Below are positions 9,570 to 19,233 of a DNA stretch of 64,000 bases, in pieces (the stretch's first letter is position 1; every line of letters starts with the position of its first letter). The notes under the pieces were generated by a model that was not told where the DNA came from, searched no databases, and saw only the letters and a program-made list of their open reading frames with translations. A program made the position numbers and the translations under genes. This DNA comes from Rhizobiaceae bacterium (lineage in GTDB: Bacteria > Pseudomonadota > Alphaproteobacteria > Rhizobiales > Rhizobiaceae): contig JANQKQ010000040.1 in NCBI GenBank assembly GCA_028281105.1, forward strand, positions 1 to 64,000, in the 5' to 3' direction.

Positions 9570-9608
9570 CGCGGCCACGCGCGTACTGGCGGCTCAACAA
9601 GGGACCGT

Positions 9609-10037
9609 ATGGCCGAAAACAAAACTCGCCCGACCGGCAACGATCCGTGGGCGTTCATCGAAGGCGTCGAGAACGAACGTCGTCGGCAAGATGCCCGCAC
9701 GTTGATGAGCCTGTTTGAACGCGCGACCGGCTACCCGGCTCAGATGTGGGGCGAAGCCATCATCGGGTTCGGTCGATACCACTACCGGTACGCATCGGGG
9801 CGCGAGGGAGATCATCTCATCACGGGCTTTTCGCCGCGTAAGTCGGCGATGGCGGTGTATGTTATGCCGGGCTTCGACAAATACCAGGCGGAGCTGAGCC
9901 GCTTGGGCAAGCACCGTCACAGCGTCTCGTGCCTGTATATCAACCGGCTCGACGACATAGATATGGAAGTGCTAGAGGCAATCGTTGCCGATTCAGCGGA
10001 ACGGATGCGGCGCAAGTACCCGCATTGGCCCAAATAG
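9609..10037 (+). CDS. DUF1801 domain-containing protein
   Basis: A 142-residue soluble protein of the DUF1801 (YdhG/YjhX-like) family. The family pattern is visible: an N-terminal helical block, then WGEAIIGFGRYHYRY, a beta-rich middle (GFSPRKSAMAVYVM) and a C-terminal YINRLDDID segment. The biochemical role of the family is unknown. It lies 39 nt after preA in the same direction, so it could be carried on the same transcript, but nothing ties it to pyrimidine metabolism. Confidence 0.8.
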   Translation: MAENKTRPTGNDPWAFIEGVENERRRQDARTLMSLFERATGYPAQMWGEAIIGFGRYHYRYASGREGDHLITGFSPRKSAMAVYVMPGFDKYQAELSRLGKHRHSVSCLYINRLDDIDMEVLEAIVADSAERMRRKYPHWPK

Positions 10038-10081
10038 GCACTGTCTTCGGTGTCCATCGACAATGACAGGATGCCGCTTTC

Positions 10082-11005
10082 ATGCAGGCAGTGACAACCG
10101 CTTCCCTGGCCACCGGCCGTGAAAAGTGGCTCGGCCACGCGGCGATGCTGTTGTTCGCCACGCTGATCGCCGGTTCGTTCTCGATCGGCCATCTGGCCGC
10201 TCCCCATGTCGGCTCGGCGGCGCTCAACGCGGTGCGCTTCACCTTCGCCTGCTTGCTGATGGGTGCGGCGGTATTCGCCGTGCTCGGCCGGGCGCCGGCG
10301 CTGCCCGGTCCCCGCGCCGCAGGCCGCCTGGCAATCTTAGGCCTGCTGATGGCCGGCTATTTCATCTTGATGTTCTACGCACTGAAGTTCGCCAGCCCGG
10401 TCTCCACCGGCGCGGTGTTCACTTTGATCCCTTTTATGAGCGCCGGCTTCGGCTGGCTGTTTCTGCGCCAGGTTTCGCGGCCCACCGTGCTGATCTCGCT
10501 CATCATCGCCGCCGCCGGTTCGATCTGGGTGATCTTCCGCGGCGATCTGGAAGCCATACTGCGCTTCGACATCGGCTGGGGCGAGGGAGTCTTCTTCTTC
10601 GGTTGCGCCTGCCACGCGGCCTACGCGCCGCTGGTGAAAAAGTTCAACACCGGCGAGCCGGTGGTCGAATTCACGTTCTGGACCCTGGTGGCCTCGACGG
10701 TGTGGATCGCCGCGATCGGCGCCTCGCAGATCGCGTCTACCGACTGGACCGATCTTCCGGCGATCGTGTGGTGGGCGATCGGCTATCTGGCGATCTTCAC
10801 CACCGCCGGCACCTTCTTCCTCGTCCAGTTCGCCTCGATGCGCCTGCCGGCCTCCAAGGTGTTGTCCTACGGCTACCTGACGCCGGCCGTCATCATCGTC
10901 ATCGAAGGCGCCGTCGGCCATGGCTGGGCTACCGCCTCGGTTGCCGTCGGCGCGCTGGTCACCGTGATGGGCCTGGTGTTCCTGGCGCTGGCGCCGGATG
11001 GGTGA
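10082..11005 (+). CDS. EamA/DMT family transporter
   Basis: A 307-residue inner-membrane protein with about ten hydrophobic helices arranged as two EamA repeats; the first starts near residue 20 and the second near residue 165. It belongs to the drug/metabolite transporter superfamily, whose members export amino acids, nucleobases or small metabolites. The ATG at 10082 is the first in frame. No substrate can be read from the sequence. It is the last plus-strand gene before the repeat at 11084-11180. Confidence 0.85.
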   Translation: MQAVTTASLATGREKWLGHAAMLLFATLIAGSFSIGHLAAPHVGSAALNAVRFTFACLLMGAAVFAVLGRAPALPGPRAAGRLAILGLLMAGYFILMFYALKFASPVSTGAVFTLIPFMSAGFGWLFLRQVSRPTVLISLIIAAAGSIWVIFRGDLEAILRFDIGWGEGVFFFGCACHAAYAPLVKKFNTGEPVVEFTFWTLVASTVWIAAIGASQIASTDWTDLPAIVWWAIGYLAIFTTAGTFFLVQFASMRLPASKVLSYGYLTPAVIIVIEGAVGHGWATASVAVGALVTVMGLVFLALAPDG

Positions 11006-11083
11006 GGGGCTATCCAAACCACACAAGCGACCATTGCCGTTATTGCAACACTCTCCTTCGTCATTGTCGCCCCACTCTCCTGC

Positions 11084-11180
11084 GGCATCCTCGCGCTTGT
11101 GGCGAGGATCTAACCCCGTTGCCGATGGGCTGCAGAACTGGATAGGTGGTTGGATCCTCGCCACAAGCGCGAGGATGACG
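11084..11180. repeat. Bipartite palindromic repeat (GGATGAC family), copy A
   Basis: Two hairpins in inverted orientation: the left half contains CCTCGCGCTTGTGGCGAGG and ends with GGATCTAACC. The right half begins with GGTTGGATCC and ends with GCGAGGATGACG. Halves are separated by about 30 nt of unrelated sequence. The same architecture recurs at 18271-18365, 33814-33899, 35665-35758, 38779-38888, 45756-45851 and 54244-54333. It lies between convergent genes and may act in transcript ending or stability. Confidence 0.75.
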
Positions 11181-11223
11181 CCGAGAGGGCATGGAGAGGA
11201 CGACGGGAAGAAAGGTTGAACCC

Positions 11224-11850
11224 CTAAGGCGCCAGCCCCCTCATGAACAGCGCGTCGAGATGCTCCGCCGCGTCGGCGAACCGCGCCGGCGCGGCCCTGC
11301 CCAACACGCTCCTGACCTGTGCGTCGAAATCCGCGTAATGCTGTGTCGTCGCCCAGATCGAGAAGATCAGATGATGGGGATGGCAGGGCGCCAGCCTGCC
11401 TTCATCGACCCAACTCGCGATCACTTTCGCTTTCTCGTCCACCAGTTCCTTGAGCGGCCCGGACAATTCATCGCCGATATGCGGCGCGCCCTGCAGAATC
11501 TCGTTGGCGAACAGCCGGCTTTCGCGCGGATAGTCGCGCGCCATCTCCAGCTTGCGCGCGATATAGGCTTGGATCTCCGGCAGCGGATCGCCCTTGGGGT
11601 CGAGCGCGCGCAGCGGCGCCAGCCAGGTGTCGAGCAGCCGGTTCAACAGCGCCCGGTGAATATCCTCCTTGCGGCGGAAGTAATATAGCAGGTTGGGCTT
11701 CGACATGCCGGCGGCCGAGGCGATCTGGTCGATGGTCGAGCCGCGAAACCCGTGCTTGGAGAACACCTCCAGCGCGGACTCCAGGATCAGCTCCTCGTTC
11801 TCGCGCTGGATGCGGGTGCGCCGCTTGGTGGTGGCCGCGCGCGATTTCAT
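11224..11850 (-). CDS. rutR: RutR-like TetR family regulator of pyrimidine catabolism
   Basis: A 208-residue repressor with an N-terminal TetR helix-turn-helix (FRGSTIDQIASAAGMSKPNL, about residues 32-51). Its ligand domain has the YcdC/RutR-type features YYFRRKEDIHRALL and RLFANEILQGAPHI. E. coli RutR responds to uracil. ATG 11850 is preferred over a TTG at 11892 because it gives the usual length and leaves the operator in the spacer. The gene is divergent from the beta-alanine aminotransferase operon, and the spacer contains a strong RutR consensus match at 11902-11917. Autoregulation and control of the preT unit are inferred from site placement. Confidence 0.85.
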   Translation of the reverse strand: MKSRAATTKRRTRIQRENEELILESALEVFSKHGFRGSTIDQIASAAGMSKPNLLYYFRRKEDIHRALLNRLLDTWLAPLRALDPKGDPLPEIQAYIARKLEMARDYPRESRLFANEILQGAPHIGDELSGPLKELVDEKAKVIASWVDEGRLAPCHPHHLIFSIWATTQHYADFDAQVRSVLGRAAPARFADAAEHLDALFMRGLAP

Positions 11851-11901
11851 CGCTCGCCGGAGAACGCCGGCTTCGGGCCGGCAGTGCGACAATTATTTTG
11901 T

Positions 11902-11917
11902 TTGTCCATTTGGTAAA
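11902..11917. promoter_or_regulatory. RutR-like operator between rutR and the aminotransferase operon
   Basis: TTGTCCATTTGGTAAA matches the RutR consensus TTGACCANNTGGTCAA at 12 of 14 fixed positions. It lies in the 129-nt divergent spacer, 63-78 nt before the aminotransferase start and 52 nt from the repressor start, so it can cover both promoters. A related site is at 5957-5972. Confidence 0.65.
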
Positions 11918-11979
11918 AATTGCTATCACGAATGGGTCGGATTTCAAATCCGCGATGCGGGAAAATGGGAGGAATGGCG

Positions 11980-13308
11980 ATGTCCAACCGGCTGGCGGCG
12001 ACGCCTAACGATCTGCGCGCGTTCTGGATGCCGTTCACGGCCAACCGGCAGTTCAAAGCCTCTCCGCGCATGTTCGTGGCGGCCGAGGGCATGCATTTCA
12101 CCACAGCCGACAACAGACAGGTGCTCGACGGCACCGCCGGGCTTTGGTGCGTCAACGCCGGCCATTGCCGGCCGAAGATCACCGAGGCGATCCGTGAGCA
12201 GGCCGGCGAACTGGACTACGCCCCGGCCTTCCAGATGGGCCATCCCAAGGCGTTCGAGCTGGCCAACCGCCTGGTCGATCTGTCGCCCGAGGGTATGGAC
12301 CACGTCTTCTACACCAATTCCGGTTCCGAATCGGTCGACACCGCTCTGAAGATCGCGCTTGCCTATCACCGGGCCAGGGGCGACGGCGCCCGCTTCCGCC
12401 TGATCGGCCGCGAGCGCGGCTATCACGGGGTCAATTTCGGCGGCATCTCGGTGGGCGGCATCGTCGCCAACCGCAAGCTGTTCGGCACGCTGCTGACGGG
12501 CGTCGACCACTTGCCGCACACCCATCTGCCAGGCAAGAACGCCTTTACCCGCGGCGAACCCGAGCACGGCGCGGATCTCGCCGATGAGCTGGAGCGCATC
12601 TGCACCCTGCACGACCCCTCGACGGTTGCCGCCGTCATCGTCGAGCCGGTGGCCGGCTCCACCGGCGTGCTGATCCCGCCCAAGGGCTATCTGCAACGGT
12701 TGCGTGCCATTTGCGACAAGCACGGCATCCTGCTGATCTTCGACGAAGTGATCACCGGCTACGGCCGCCTCGGCGCTCCCTTCGCCGCCCAGTTCTTCGA
12801 CGTCAAACCGGACATCATCACCACCGCCAAGGGGCTCACCAACGGCGTCATCCCGATGGGCGCGGTGTTCGTCAAGAACGAGATCCACGACACGTTCATG
12901 GACGGGCCGGAGCACCTCATCGAGTTCTTCCACGGCTACACCTATTCCGGCAATCCGATGGCCTGCGCCACCGCGCTGGGCACGCTCGACACCTACCGCG
13001 ACGACGGCCTGTTCGAGCGCGCCGCCGACATGGCGCCTTATTGGGAAGACGCGCTGCATTCGCTCAAAGACGCCAAACACGTCATCGACATCCGCAATCT
13101 GGGTCTCGTCGGCGCCATTGAACTGGAGCCGATCGCGGGCGCCCCGACCAAGCGGGCCTTCTCCGCCTTCGTGCGCGCTTATGAGAAGGGCTGCCTGATC
13201 CGCACCACCGGCGACATCATCGCCCTGTCGCCGCCGCTGATCGTGGAGAAAACCCATATCGACGAACTGATGGACTGCATCCGCACCGTCCTGGACGAGG
13301 TGGAGTAG
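11980..13308 (+). CDS. Beta-alanine (omega-amino acid):pyruvate aminotransferase
   Basis: A 442-residue class III PLP aminotransferase that would convert beta-alanine plus pyruvate to malonate semialdehyde plus alanine (and beta-aminoisobutyrate likewise). It shows the family N-terminus FWMPFTANRQFK, the phosphate-binding NSGSE block, IFDEVITGYGR with the PLP-binding Asp, and TTAKGLTNGV carrying the PLP Lys. ATG 11980 is chosen because GGGAGGA (11967-11973) is 6 nt upstream; the longer TTG start at 11920 would overlap the operator. The leader shares 13 identical bases (11965-11977) with the preT leader. First gene of the operon running to 21981. Confidence 0.92.
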   Translation: MSNRLAATPNDLRAFWMPFTANRQFKASPRMFVAAEGMHFTTADNRQVLDGTAGLWCVNAGHCRPKITEAIREQAGELDYAPAFQMGHPKAFELANRLVDLSPEGMDHVFYTNSGSESVDTALKIALAYHRARGDGARFRLIGRERGYHGVNFGGISVGGIVANRKLFGTLLTGVDHLPHTHLPGKNAFTRGEPEHGADLADELERICTLHDPSTVAAVIVEPVAGSTGVLIPPKGYLQRLRAICDKHGILLIFDEVITGYGRLGAPFAAQFFDVKPDIITTAKGLTNGVIPMGAVFVKNEIHDTFMDGPEHLIEFFHGYTYSGNPMACATALGTLDTYRDDGLFERAADMAPYWEDALHSLKDAKHVIDIRNLGLVGAIELEPIAGAPTKRAFSAFVRAYEKGCLIRTTGDIIALSPPLIVEKTHIDELMDCIRTVLDEVE

Positions 13309-13311
13309 GCC

Positions 13312-14802
<1,491 letters not shown>

Positions 14803-14840
14803 TCGTCGCCCGCCGCGCAAAGAACAACGAGGAACCGCAC

Positions 14841-16091
14841 ATGTCAGCACCCGGCGAAAACCTGCGCATCAACGGCGATCGGCTGTGGGACACCATCCAC
14901 GAGATGGCGCAGATCGGCCCGGGCGTGGCCGGCGGCAACAACCGCCAGACGGTGACGGATGAGGACGGCGAGGGCCGCAAGCTCTTTCAAAAATGGTGCG
15001 AGGACGCCGGCATGACCATGGGCGTCGACCAGATGGGCACCATGTTCATGCGCCGCGAGGGCACCGACCCCGATGCGCTGCCCGTCTATGTGGGCAGCCA
15101 TCTCGACACCCAGCCCACCGGCGGGCGCTATGACGGGGTGCTCGGCGTGCTGGCCGGCCTGGAACTGGTGCGCACTCTGAACGACATGGACATCAAGACC
15201 AAGCACCCGATCGTGGTCACCAACTGGACCAACGAGGAGGGCACGAGGTTCGCCCCCGCCATGCTGGCCTCGGGCGTGTTCGCCGGCATGCACACCCAGG
15301 ACTGGGCCTATGACCGCGAGGACGCCGAGGGCAAGAAGTTCGGCGACGAACTGGCCCGCATCGGCTGGAAGGGCGACGAAAAGGTCGGCGACCGCGAGAT
15401 GAAGGCCTTCTTCGAACTGCACATCGAGCAGGGCCCGATCCTGGAGGCCGAGGGCATCGACATCGGCGTGGTCACCCACGGCCAGGGTCTGTCGTGGACG
15501 CAGATTACCCTGACCGGCAAGGACGCCCACACTGGCTCGACCCCGATGCCCATGCGCAAGAACGCCGGCCTCGGCATGGCGCGCATCCTCGAACTGGTCG
15601 ACGAAATCGCCTGGTCCCACAAGCCCGACGCGGTAGGCGCCGCCGGCCATATCGACGTCTATCCCAATTCGCGCAACGTCATCCCCGGCAAGGTGGTCTT
15701 CACCATCGACTTCCGCACCCCCAAGCTCGACGTGCTGCGCGACATGGAAGCGCGGCTGGAGGCCGGCGCCAAGAAAATCTGCGACGAGATGGGCTTGGGC
15801 CTGGAAATGGAAACGGTGGGCGGCTTCGACCCCGTCGAGTTCGACGAAAACTGCGTCAAGGCCGTCCGCGACGCCGCTGAGCGCCTGGGCTACTCCCACC
15901 GCAACATCGTCTCCGGCGCCGGCCACGACGCCTGCTGGATCAACCGCGTCGCGCCGACGGCGATGGTGATGTGTCCGTGCGTGGACGGGTTGTCGCACAA
16001 TGAGGCGGAGGAGATTTCCAAGGAATGGTCGACGGCCGGGGCGGAAGTGCTGTTTCACGCGGTGGTGGAGACGGCGGAGATTGTGGGGTGA
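14841..16091 (+). CDS. N-carbamoyl-beta-alanine amidohydrolase (beta-ureidopropionase), M20 family
   Basis: A 416-residue zinc hydrolase of the allantoate amidohydrolase/hydantoinase C group. It would cleave N-carbamoyl-beta-alanine to beta-alanine, CO2 and ammonia. Metal-binding blocks are visible: GSHLDTQPTGGRYDG (near 89), NEEGTRF (near 132) with the catalytic Glu, HIEQGP (near 194) and GAGHDACW near the C-terminus. The dimerisation/lid domain (GKDAHTGSTPMPMRKNA) is typical. ATG 14841 follows GAGGAACC. Allantoate or L-carbamoyl amino acid specificity cannot be excluded, but the operon strongly favours ureidopropionate. Confidence 0.9.
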   Translation: MSAPGENLRINGDRLWDTIHEMAQIGPGVAGGNNRQTVTDEDGEGRKLFQKWCEDAGMTMGVDQMGTMFMRREGTDPDALPVYVGSHLDTQPTGGRYDGVLGVLAGLELVRTLNDMDIKTKHPIVVTNWTNEEGTRFAPAMLASGVFAGMHTQDWAYDREDAEGKKFGDELARIGWKGDEKVGDREMKAFFELHIEQGPILEAEGIDIGVVTHGQGLSWTQITLTGKDAHTGSTPMPMRKNAGLGMARILELVDEIAWSHKPDAVGAAGHIDVYPNSRNVIPGKVVFTIDFRTPKLDVLRDMEARLEAGAKKICDEMGLGLEMETVGGFDPVEFDENCVKAVRDAAERLGYSHRNIVSGAGHDACWINRVAPTAMVMCPCVDGLSHNEAEEISKEWSTAGAEVLFHAVVETAEIVG

Positions 16092-16104
16092 GATTGCCGC
16101 TCGC

Positions 16105-16274
16105 CCCCTCACCCGGCCACCGCTTCGCGCTGGCCGACCTCTCCCCGGCGGGGAGAGGTGCGCATCGCACCAGGCTCTGGAAGAAGTTATGCGCAATGTG
16201 AGGCACCGAGCTGGCGAATGCGTCCCTCTCCCCACCGGGGAGAGGGTGGCCGCGCAGCGGTCGGGTGAGGGGGG
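16105..16274. repeat. Inverted pair of CCCTCACCCG-type palindromes upstream of DUF559 ORF
   Basis: The unit at 16105-16160 runs from CCCCCTCACCCGGCC to ACCTCTCCCCGGCGGGGAGAGG. A second unit at 16224-16274 is in inverse orientation, from CCCTCTCCCCACCGGGGAGAGG to CGGGTGAGGG. Each unit holds a strong hairpin. A third copy, in the same orientation as the first, lies at 16631-16690 on the other side of the DUF559 core. Confidence 0.8.
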
Positions 16275-16716
16275 GTATGCCCGCAAACCCGACCCTCGCA
16301 CCAAACCATTTGCTCGCGCAATGCGCGCCAAACCGACCGACGCGGAACATTTCCTGTGGTGCGAACTTCGCAACCGTTTGCTGAACGGCCACCGCTTCAG
16401 CCGGCAGGTTCGCATCGGGCGATACATCGCCGACTTCGCTTGCCGGTCACACAAGCTCATCGTGGAAATCGACGGTAGCCAGCACGTGGAGGACGCGCAT
16501 GATGAACGCCGCACCCGTTTTCTCAATGGGCAAGGCTATTCGGTGTTGCGGTTTTGGAACGACGAAGTGATGTTCGAGCGTGCCGCCGTTTTGGATACGA
16601 TAGTGGCGGTGCTGGAAGGCCGCATCCATTCCCCCTCACCCGGCCTGCGCTTGCGCGCAGCCGACCTCTCCCCGGCGGGGAGAGGTGCGCGTCGCGCGTT
16701 GCGATCAAGGAGCTAG
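16189..16716 (+). CDS. DUF559 (Vsr-like) endonuclease-domain protein embedded in repeats
   Basis: The 175-residue frame contains one DUF559 domain (about residues 36-148) related to very-short-patch-repair nucleases. It has TDAEHFLWCELRNR, RQVRIGRYIADFAC with a candidate catalytic Asp, and IVEIDGSQH with the E-x-D pair, a PD-(D/E)xK-like arrangement. The residues outside the domain are translated repeat sequence: the N-terminal part from the palindrome at 16224-16274 and the C-terminal tail from the one at 16631-16690. Start is uncertain; ATG 16189 or ATG 16321 (just before the domain) are both possible. It ends 4 nt before the dihydropyrimidinase ATG, reading through that gene's ribosome binding site. 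Function unknown; it interrupts an otherwise metabolic operon and looks like an acquired cassette. Confidence 0.7.
   Translation: MRNVRHRAGECVPLPTGERVAAQRSGEGGYARKPDPRTKPFARAMRAKPTDAEHFLWCELRNRLLNGHRFSRQVRIGRYIADFACRSHKLIVEIDGSQHVEDAHDERRTRFLNGQGYSVLRFWNDEVMFERAAVLDTIVAVLEGRIHSPSPGLRLRAADLSPAGRGARRALRSRS
16631..16690. repeat. CCCTCACCCG-type palindrome, third copy, downstream of DUF559 core
   Basis: Near-identical direct copy of 16105-16160, continuing into GTGCGCGTCGC as the first copy continues into GTGCGCATCGC. The central hairpin arms differ between the copies but still pair within each copy. It is translated as the C-terminal tail of the DUF559 frame. Confidence 0.8.
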
Positions 16717-16720
16717 ACCC

Positions 16721-18178
16721 ATGACCACCAAAGCCATCAAGAACGGCACCATCGTCACCGCCGACCGCACCTACAAGGCCGATATCCTGATCGAGAATGG
16801 CAAGATCGCCGCCATCGGCAAGGATATCAAAGCCGACGAGACCCTCGATGCCACCGGCTGCTACGTCATGCCCGGCGGCATCGATCCGCACACCCATCTG
16901 GAAATGCCCTTCATGGGCACTTATTCCTCGGACGATTTCGAATCCGGCACCCGCGCCGCGCTGTCGGGCGGCACCACCATGGTGGTCGATTTCGCCCTTC
17001 CGGCGCCCGAGCAATCCCTGCTGGAAGCCATCCAGATGTGGGACAACAAGTCGACACGCGCCAATTGCGACTACTCCTTCCACATGGCGATCACCTGGTG
17101 GGGCGAGCAGGTGTTCAACGAGATGGAGACGGTGGTCCGCGACAAGGGCATCAACACCTTCAAGCACTTCATGGCTTATAAGGGCGCGCTGATGGTCGAC
17201 GACGACGAGATGTATTCCTCGTTCCAGCGCTGCGCCGAACTGGGCGCGCTGCCCCTGGTGCACGCCGAGAACGGCGACGTGGTGGCGCAGATGCAGGCCA
17301 AGCTCCTGGCCGAGGGCAATGACGGGCCCGAGGGCCACGCCTATTCGCGCCCGGCCGAGGTCGAGGGCGAGGCCACCAACCGCGCCATCATGATCGCCGA
17401 CATGGCCGGCGTGCCGCTCTACGTGGTACACACGTCTTGCGAGCAGGCCCACGAGGCGATCCGCCGGGCCCGCCAGAAGGGCATGCGCGTCTACGGCGAG
17501 CCGCTGATCCAGCACCTGACGCTCGACGAAAGCGAATACTCAAATCCCGACTGGGACCACGCCGCGCGCCGGGTCATGAGCCCGCCCTTCCGCAACAAGG
17601 CGCACCAGGACTCGCTGTGGGCGGGCCTGTCCGCCGGCTCGCTCCAGGTGGTCGCCACCGACCACTGCGCGTTCACCACCGAACAAAAGCGCACCGGCGT
17701 CGGCGATTTCACCAAGATTCCCAACGGCACCGGCGGTCTGGAAGACCGCATGCCGATGCTGTGGACCTATGGGGTGAGCACCGGCCGGCTGACCATGAAC
17801 GAGTTCGTCGCCGTCACCTCCACCAACATCGCCAAGATCCTCAACATCTACCCGAAAAAGGGTGCCATCGTCGAAGGCGCCGATGCGGACCTGGTGGTCT
17901 GGGACCCACAGGTCGAAAAAACCATCGCCGCGAAAACCCAGCAGTCGGCGATCGACTACAACGTGTTCGAGGGCAAGCATGTGAAGGGCCTGCCGCGCTA
18001 CACGCTGACCCGCGGCGAAGTCGCCATCGAGGCGGGCGAGGTCAAGACGAAAGAGGGCCACGGCAAGTTCGTCGCCCGCGAACCGTTCCAGGCGGTCAAC
18101 ACCGCCCTGTCGACCTGGAAGGAGATCACCGCCCCGCGCAAGGTCGAGCGCACGGGTATTCCGGCGAGTGGGGTGTGA
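16721..18178 (+). CDS. hydA: Dihydropyrimidinase
   Basis: A 485-residue amidohydrolase that opens dihydrouracil or dihydrothymine to N-carbamoyl-beta-alanine or its methyl analogue, the step between PreTA and the M20 hydrolase of this island. Zinc-site features are visible: GGIDPHTHLEMPF, the lysine to be carboxylated in FKHFMAYKG, HAENGD, HTSCEQAHE and VATDHCAF. AAGGAG (16707-16712) fixes ATG 16721; a longer frame from 16685 would start inside the repeat. Length is usual for the family. D-hydantoinase activity is a common side reaction. Confidence 0.94.
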   Translation: MTTKAIKNGTIVTADRTYKADILIENGKIAAIGKDIKADETLDATGCYVMPGGIDPHTHLEMPFMGTYSSDDFESGTRAALSGGTTMVVDFALPAPEQSLLEAIQMWDNKSTRANCDYSFHMAITWWGEQVFNEMETVVRDKGINTFKHFMAYKGALMVDDDEMYSSFQRCAELGALPLVHAENGDVVAQMQAKLLAEGNDGPEGHAYSRPAEVEGEATNRAIMIADMAGVPLYVVHTSCEQAHEAIRRARQKGMRVYGEPLIQHLTLDESEYSNPDWDHAARRVMSPPFRNKAHQDSLWAGLSAGSLQVVATDHCAFTTEQKRTGVGDFTKIPNGTGGLEDRMPMLWTYGVSTGRLTMNEFVAVTSTNIAKILNIYPKKGAIVEGADADLVVWDPQVEKTIAAKTQQSAIDYNVFEGKHVKGLPRYTLTRGEVAIEAGEVKTKEGHGKFVAREPFQAVNTALSTWKEITAPRKVERTGIPASGV

Positions 18179-18204
18179 ACGGGTGAGCTTGCGCGCGAAG
18201 GCCT

Positions 18205-18438
18205 CTACCCTCACCCCTAACTCCTCCCCACAAGGGGGAGGGGGACTGGGCCGTGCCGTCCCTGCACTTCGTCATCCTTGGGCTTGTCCCAAGGATCCAA
18301 CCCGCCATCCAACGCCACGGACGTCACTGATCGCATTAGATCCTCGCCACAAGGGCGAGGATGACGGCATAGACTTTGGGCACAGGCATTGCCCCAACAC
18401 CTTCCCTCCCCCTTGTGGGGAGGGAATGAGGGTGGGGG
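18205..18438. repeat. Composite nested palindromic element, copy B, inside the pyrimidine operon
   Basis: The outer arms (ACCCTCACCCCTAACTCC from 18206; GGGAATGAGGGTGGGGG to 18438) are inverted and each includes a CCTCCCC/GGGGAGG hairpin. Nested inside is the bipartite GGATGAC element at 18271-18365, with halves holding CCTTGGGCTTGTCCCAAGG and CCTCGCCACAAGGGCGAGG. It fills the whole gap between dihydropyrimidinase and the ABC ATPase. There is no U-tract typical of a terminator. Confidence 0.75.
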
Positions 18439-18441
18439 TCT

Positions 18442-19230
18442 ATGCTAATGCCTAATCCCGTCGTCTCCGCCAAAAATCTCTCGCTGACCTTCGAGACCAA
18501 CGACGGCCCGGTTCATGCGCTGTCAGACATCAATCTGGACGTGGACAAAGGCGAGTTCGTCTCGTTCATCGGCCCGTCCGGCTGCGGCAAGACTACGTTT
18601 CTGCGGGTGATCGCCGATCTGGAGACGCCCACCGGCGGCACGATCGAAGTCAACGGCATGAGCCCGGGCCAGGCCCGCATGGCCCGCGCCTATGGCTACG
18701 TGTTCCAGGCCGCCTCGCTCTATCCCTGGCGCACGGTGGAGAACAATGTCGCCCTGCCGCTGGAGATCATGGGCTATTCGAAAGCCGATCGGGCCGAGCG
18801 CGTTAAGCGCACGCTGGAGCTGGTCAACCTGACCGGCTTCGAGAAGAAGTATCCCTGGCAGCTTTCCGGCGGCATGCAGCAGCGTGCCTCCATTGCCCGC
18901 GCGCTCGCCTTCGACGCCGACCTGCTGCTGATGGACGAGCCGTTCGGCGCGCTTGACGAGATCGTGCGCGATCACTTGAACGGGCAGCTGCTGGAGCTAT
19001 GGGCGCGCACCGACAAGACCATCTGTTTCGTCACCCATTCGATTCCCGAGGCCGTGTATCTCTCGACCAAGATCGTTGTGATGAGCCCGCGCCCGGGCCG
19101 GGTCACCGAAGTGATCGAGTCCACCTTGCCGAAAGAGCGCCCGCTCGACATCCGCGAAACGCCGCAGTTCCTGGAGATCGCCCACCAGGTGCGCGAGGGG
19201 TTGAAGGCGGGGCACAGCTATGACGAATAA
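18442..19230 (+). CDS. ABC transporter ATP-binding protein (SsuB/TauB/ThiZ type)
   Basis: A 262-residue single-domain ABC ATPase. It has Walker A GPSGCGKTT, Q-loop FQAASLYPW, signature LSGGMQQR, Walker B LLLMDEPFGALD and the switch His in VTHSIPEA. The protein belongs to the nitrate/sulfonate/hydroxymethylpyrimidine importer family. ATG 18442 and ATG 18448 are both possible; the sequence upstream belongs to the repeat at 18205-18438 and gives only a G-rich ribosome site. It is followed 3 nt later by a permease. The operon context suggests import of a pyrimidine or a degradation intermediate. Confidence 0.92.
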   Translation: MLMPNPVVSAKNLSLTFETNDGPVHALSDINLDVDKGEFVSFIGPSGCGKTTFLRVIADLETPTGGTIEVNGMSPGQARMARAYGYVFQAASLYPWRTVENNVALPLEIMGYSKADRAERVKRTLELVNLTGFEKKYPWQLSGGMQQRASIARALAFDADLLLMDEPFGALDEIVRDHLNGQLLELWARTDKTICFVTHSIPEAVYLSTKIVVMSPRPGRVTEVIESTLPKERPLDIRETPQFLEIAHQVREGLKAGHSYDE

Positions 19231-19233
19231 GCC

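Noticed and set aside
16105-16716. DUF559 ORF as part of a restriction or toxin-antitoxin system
   Set aside because: No methyltransferase, antitoxin or defence gene adjoins it; the immediate partners are only repeats and pyrimidine genes.
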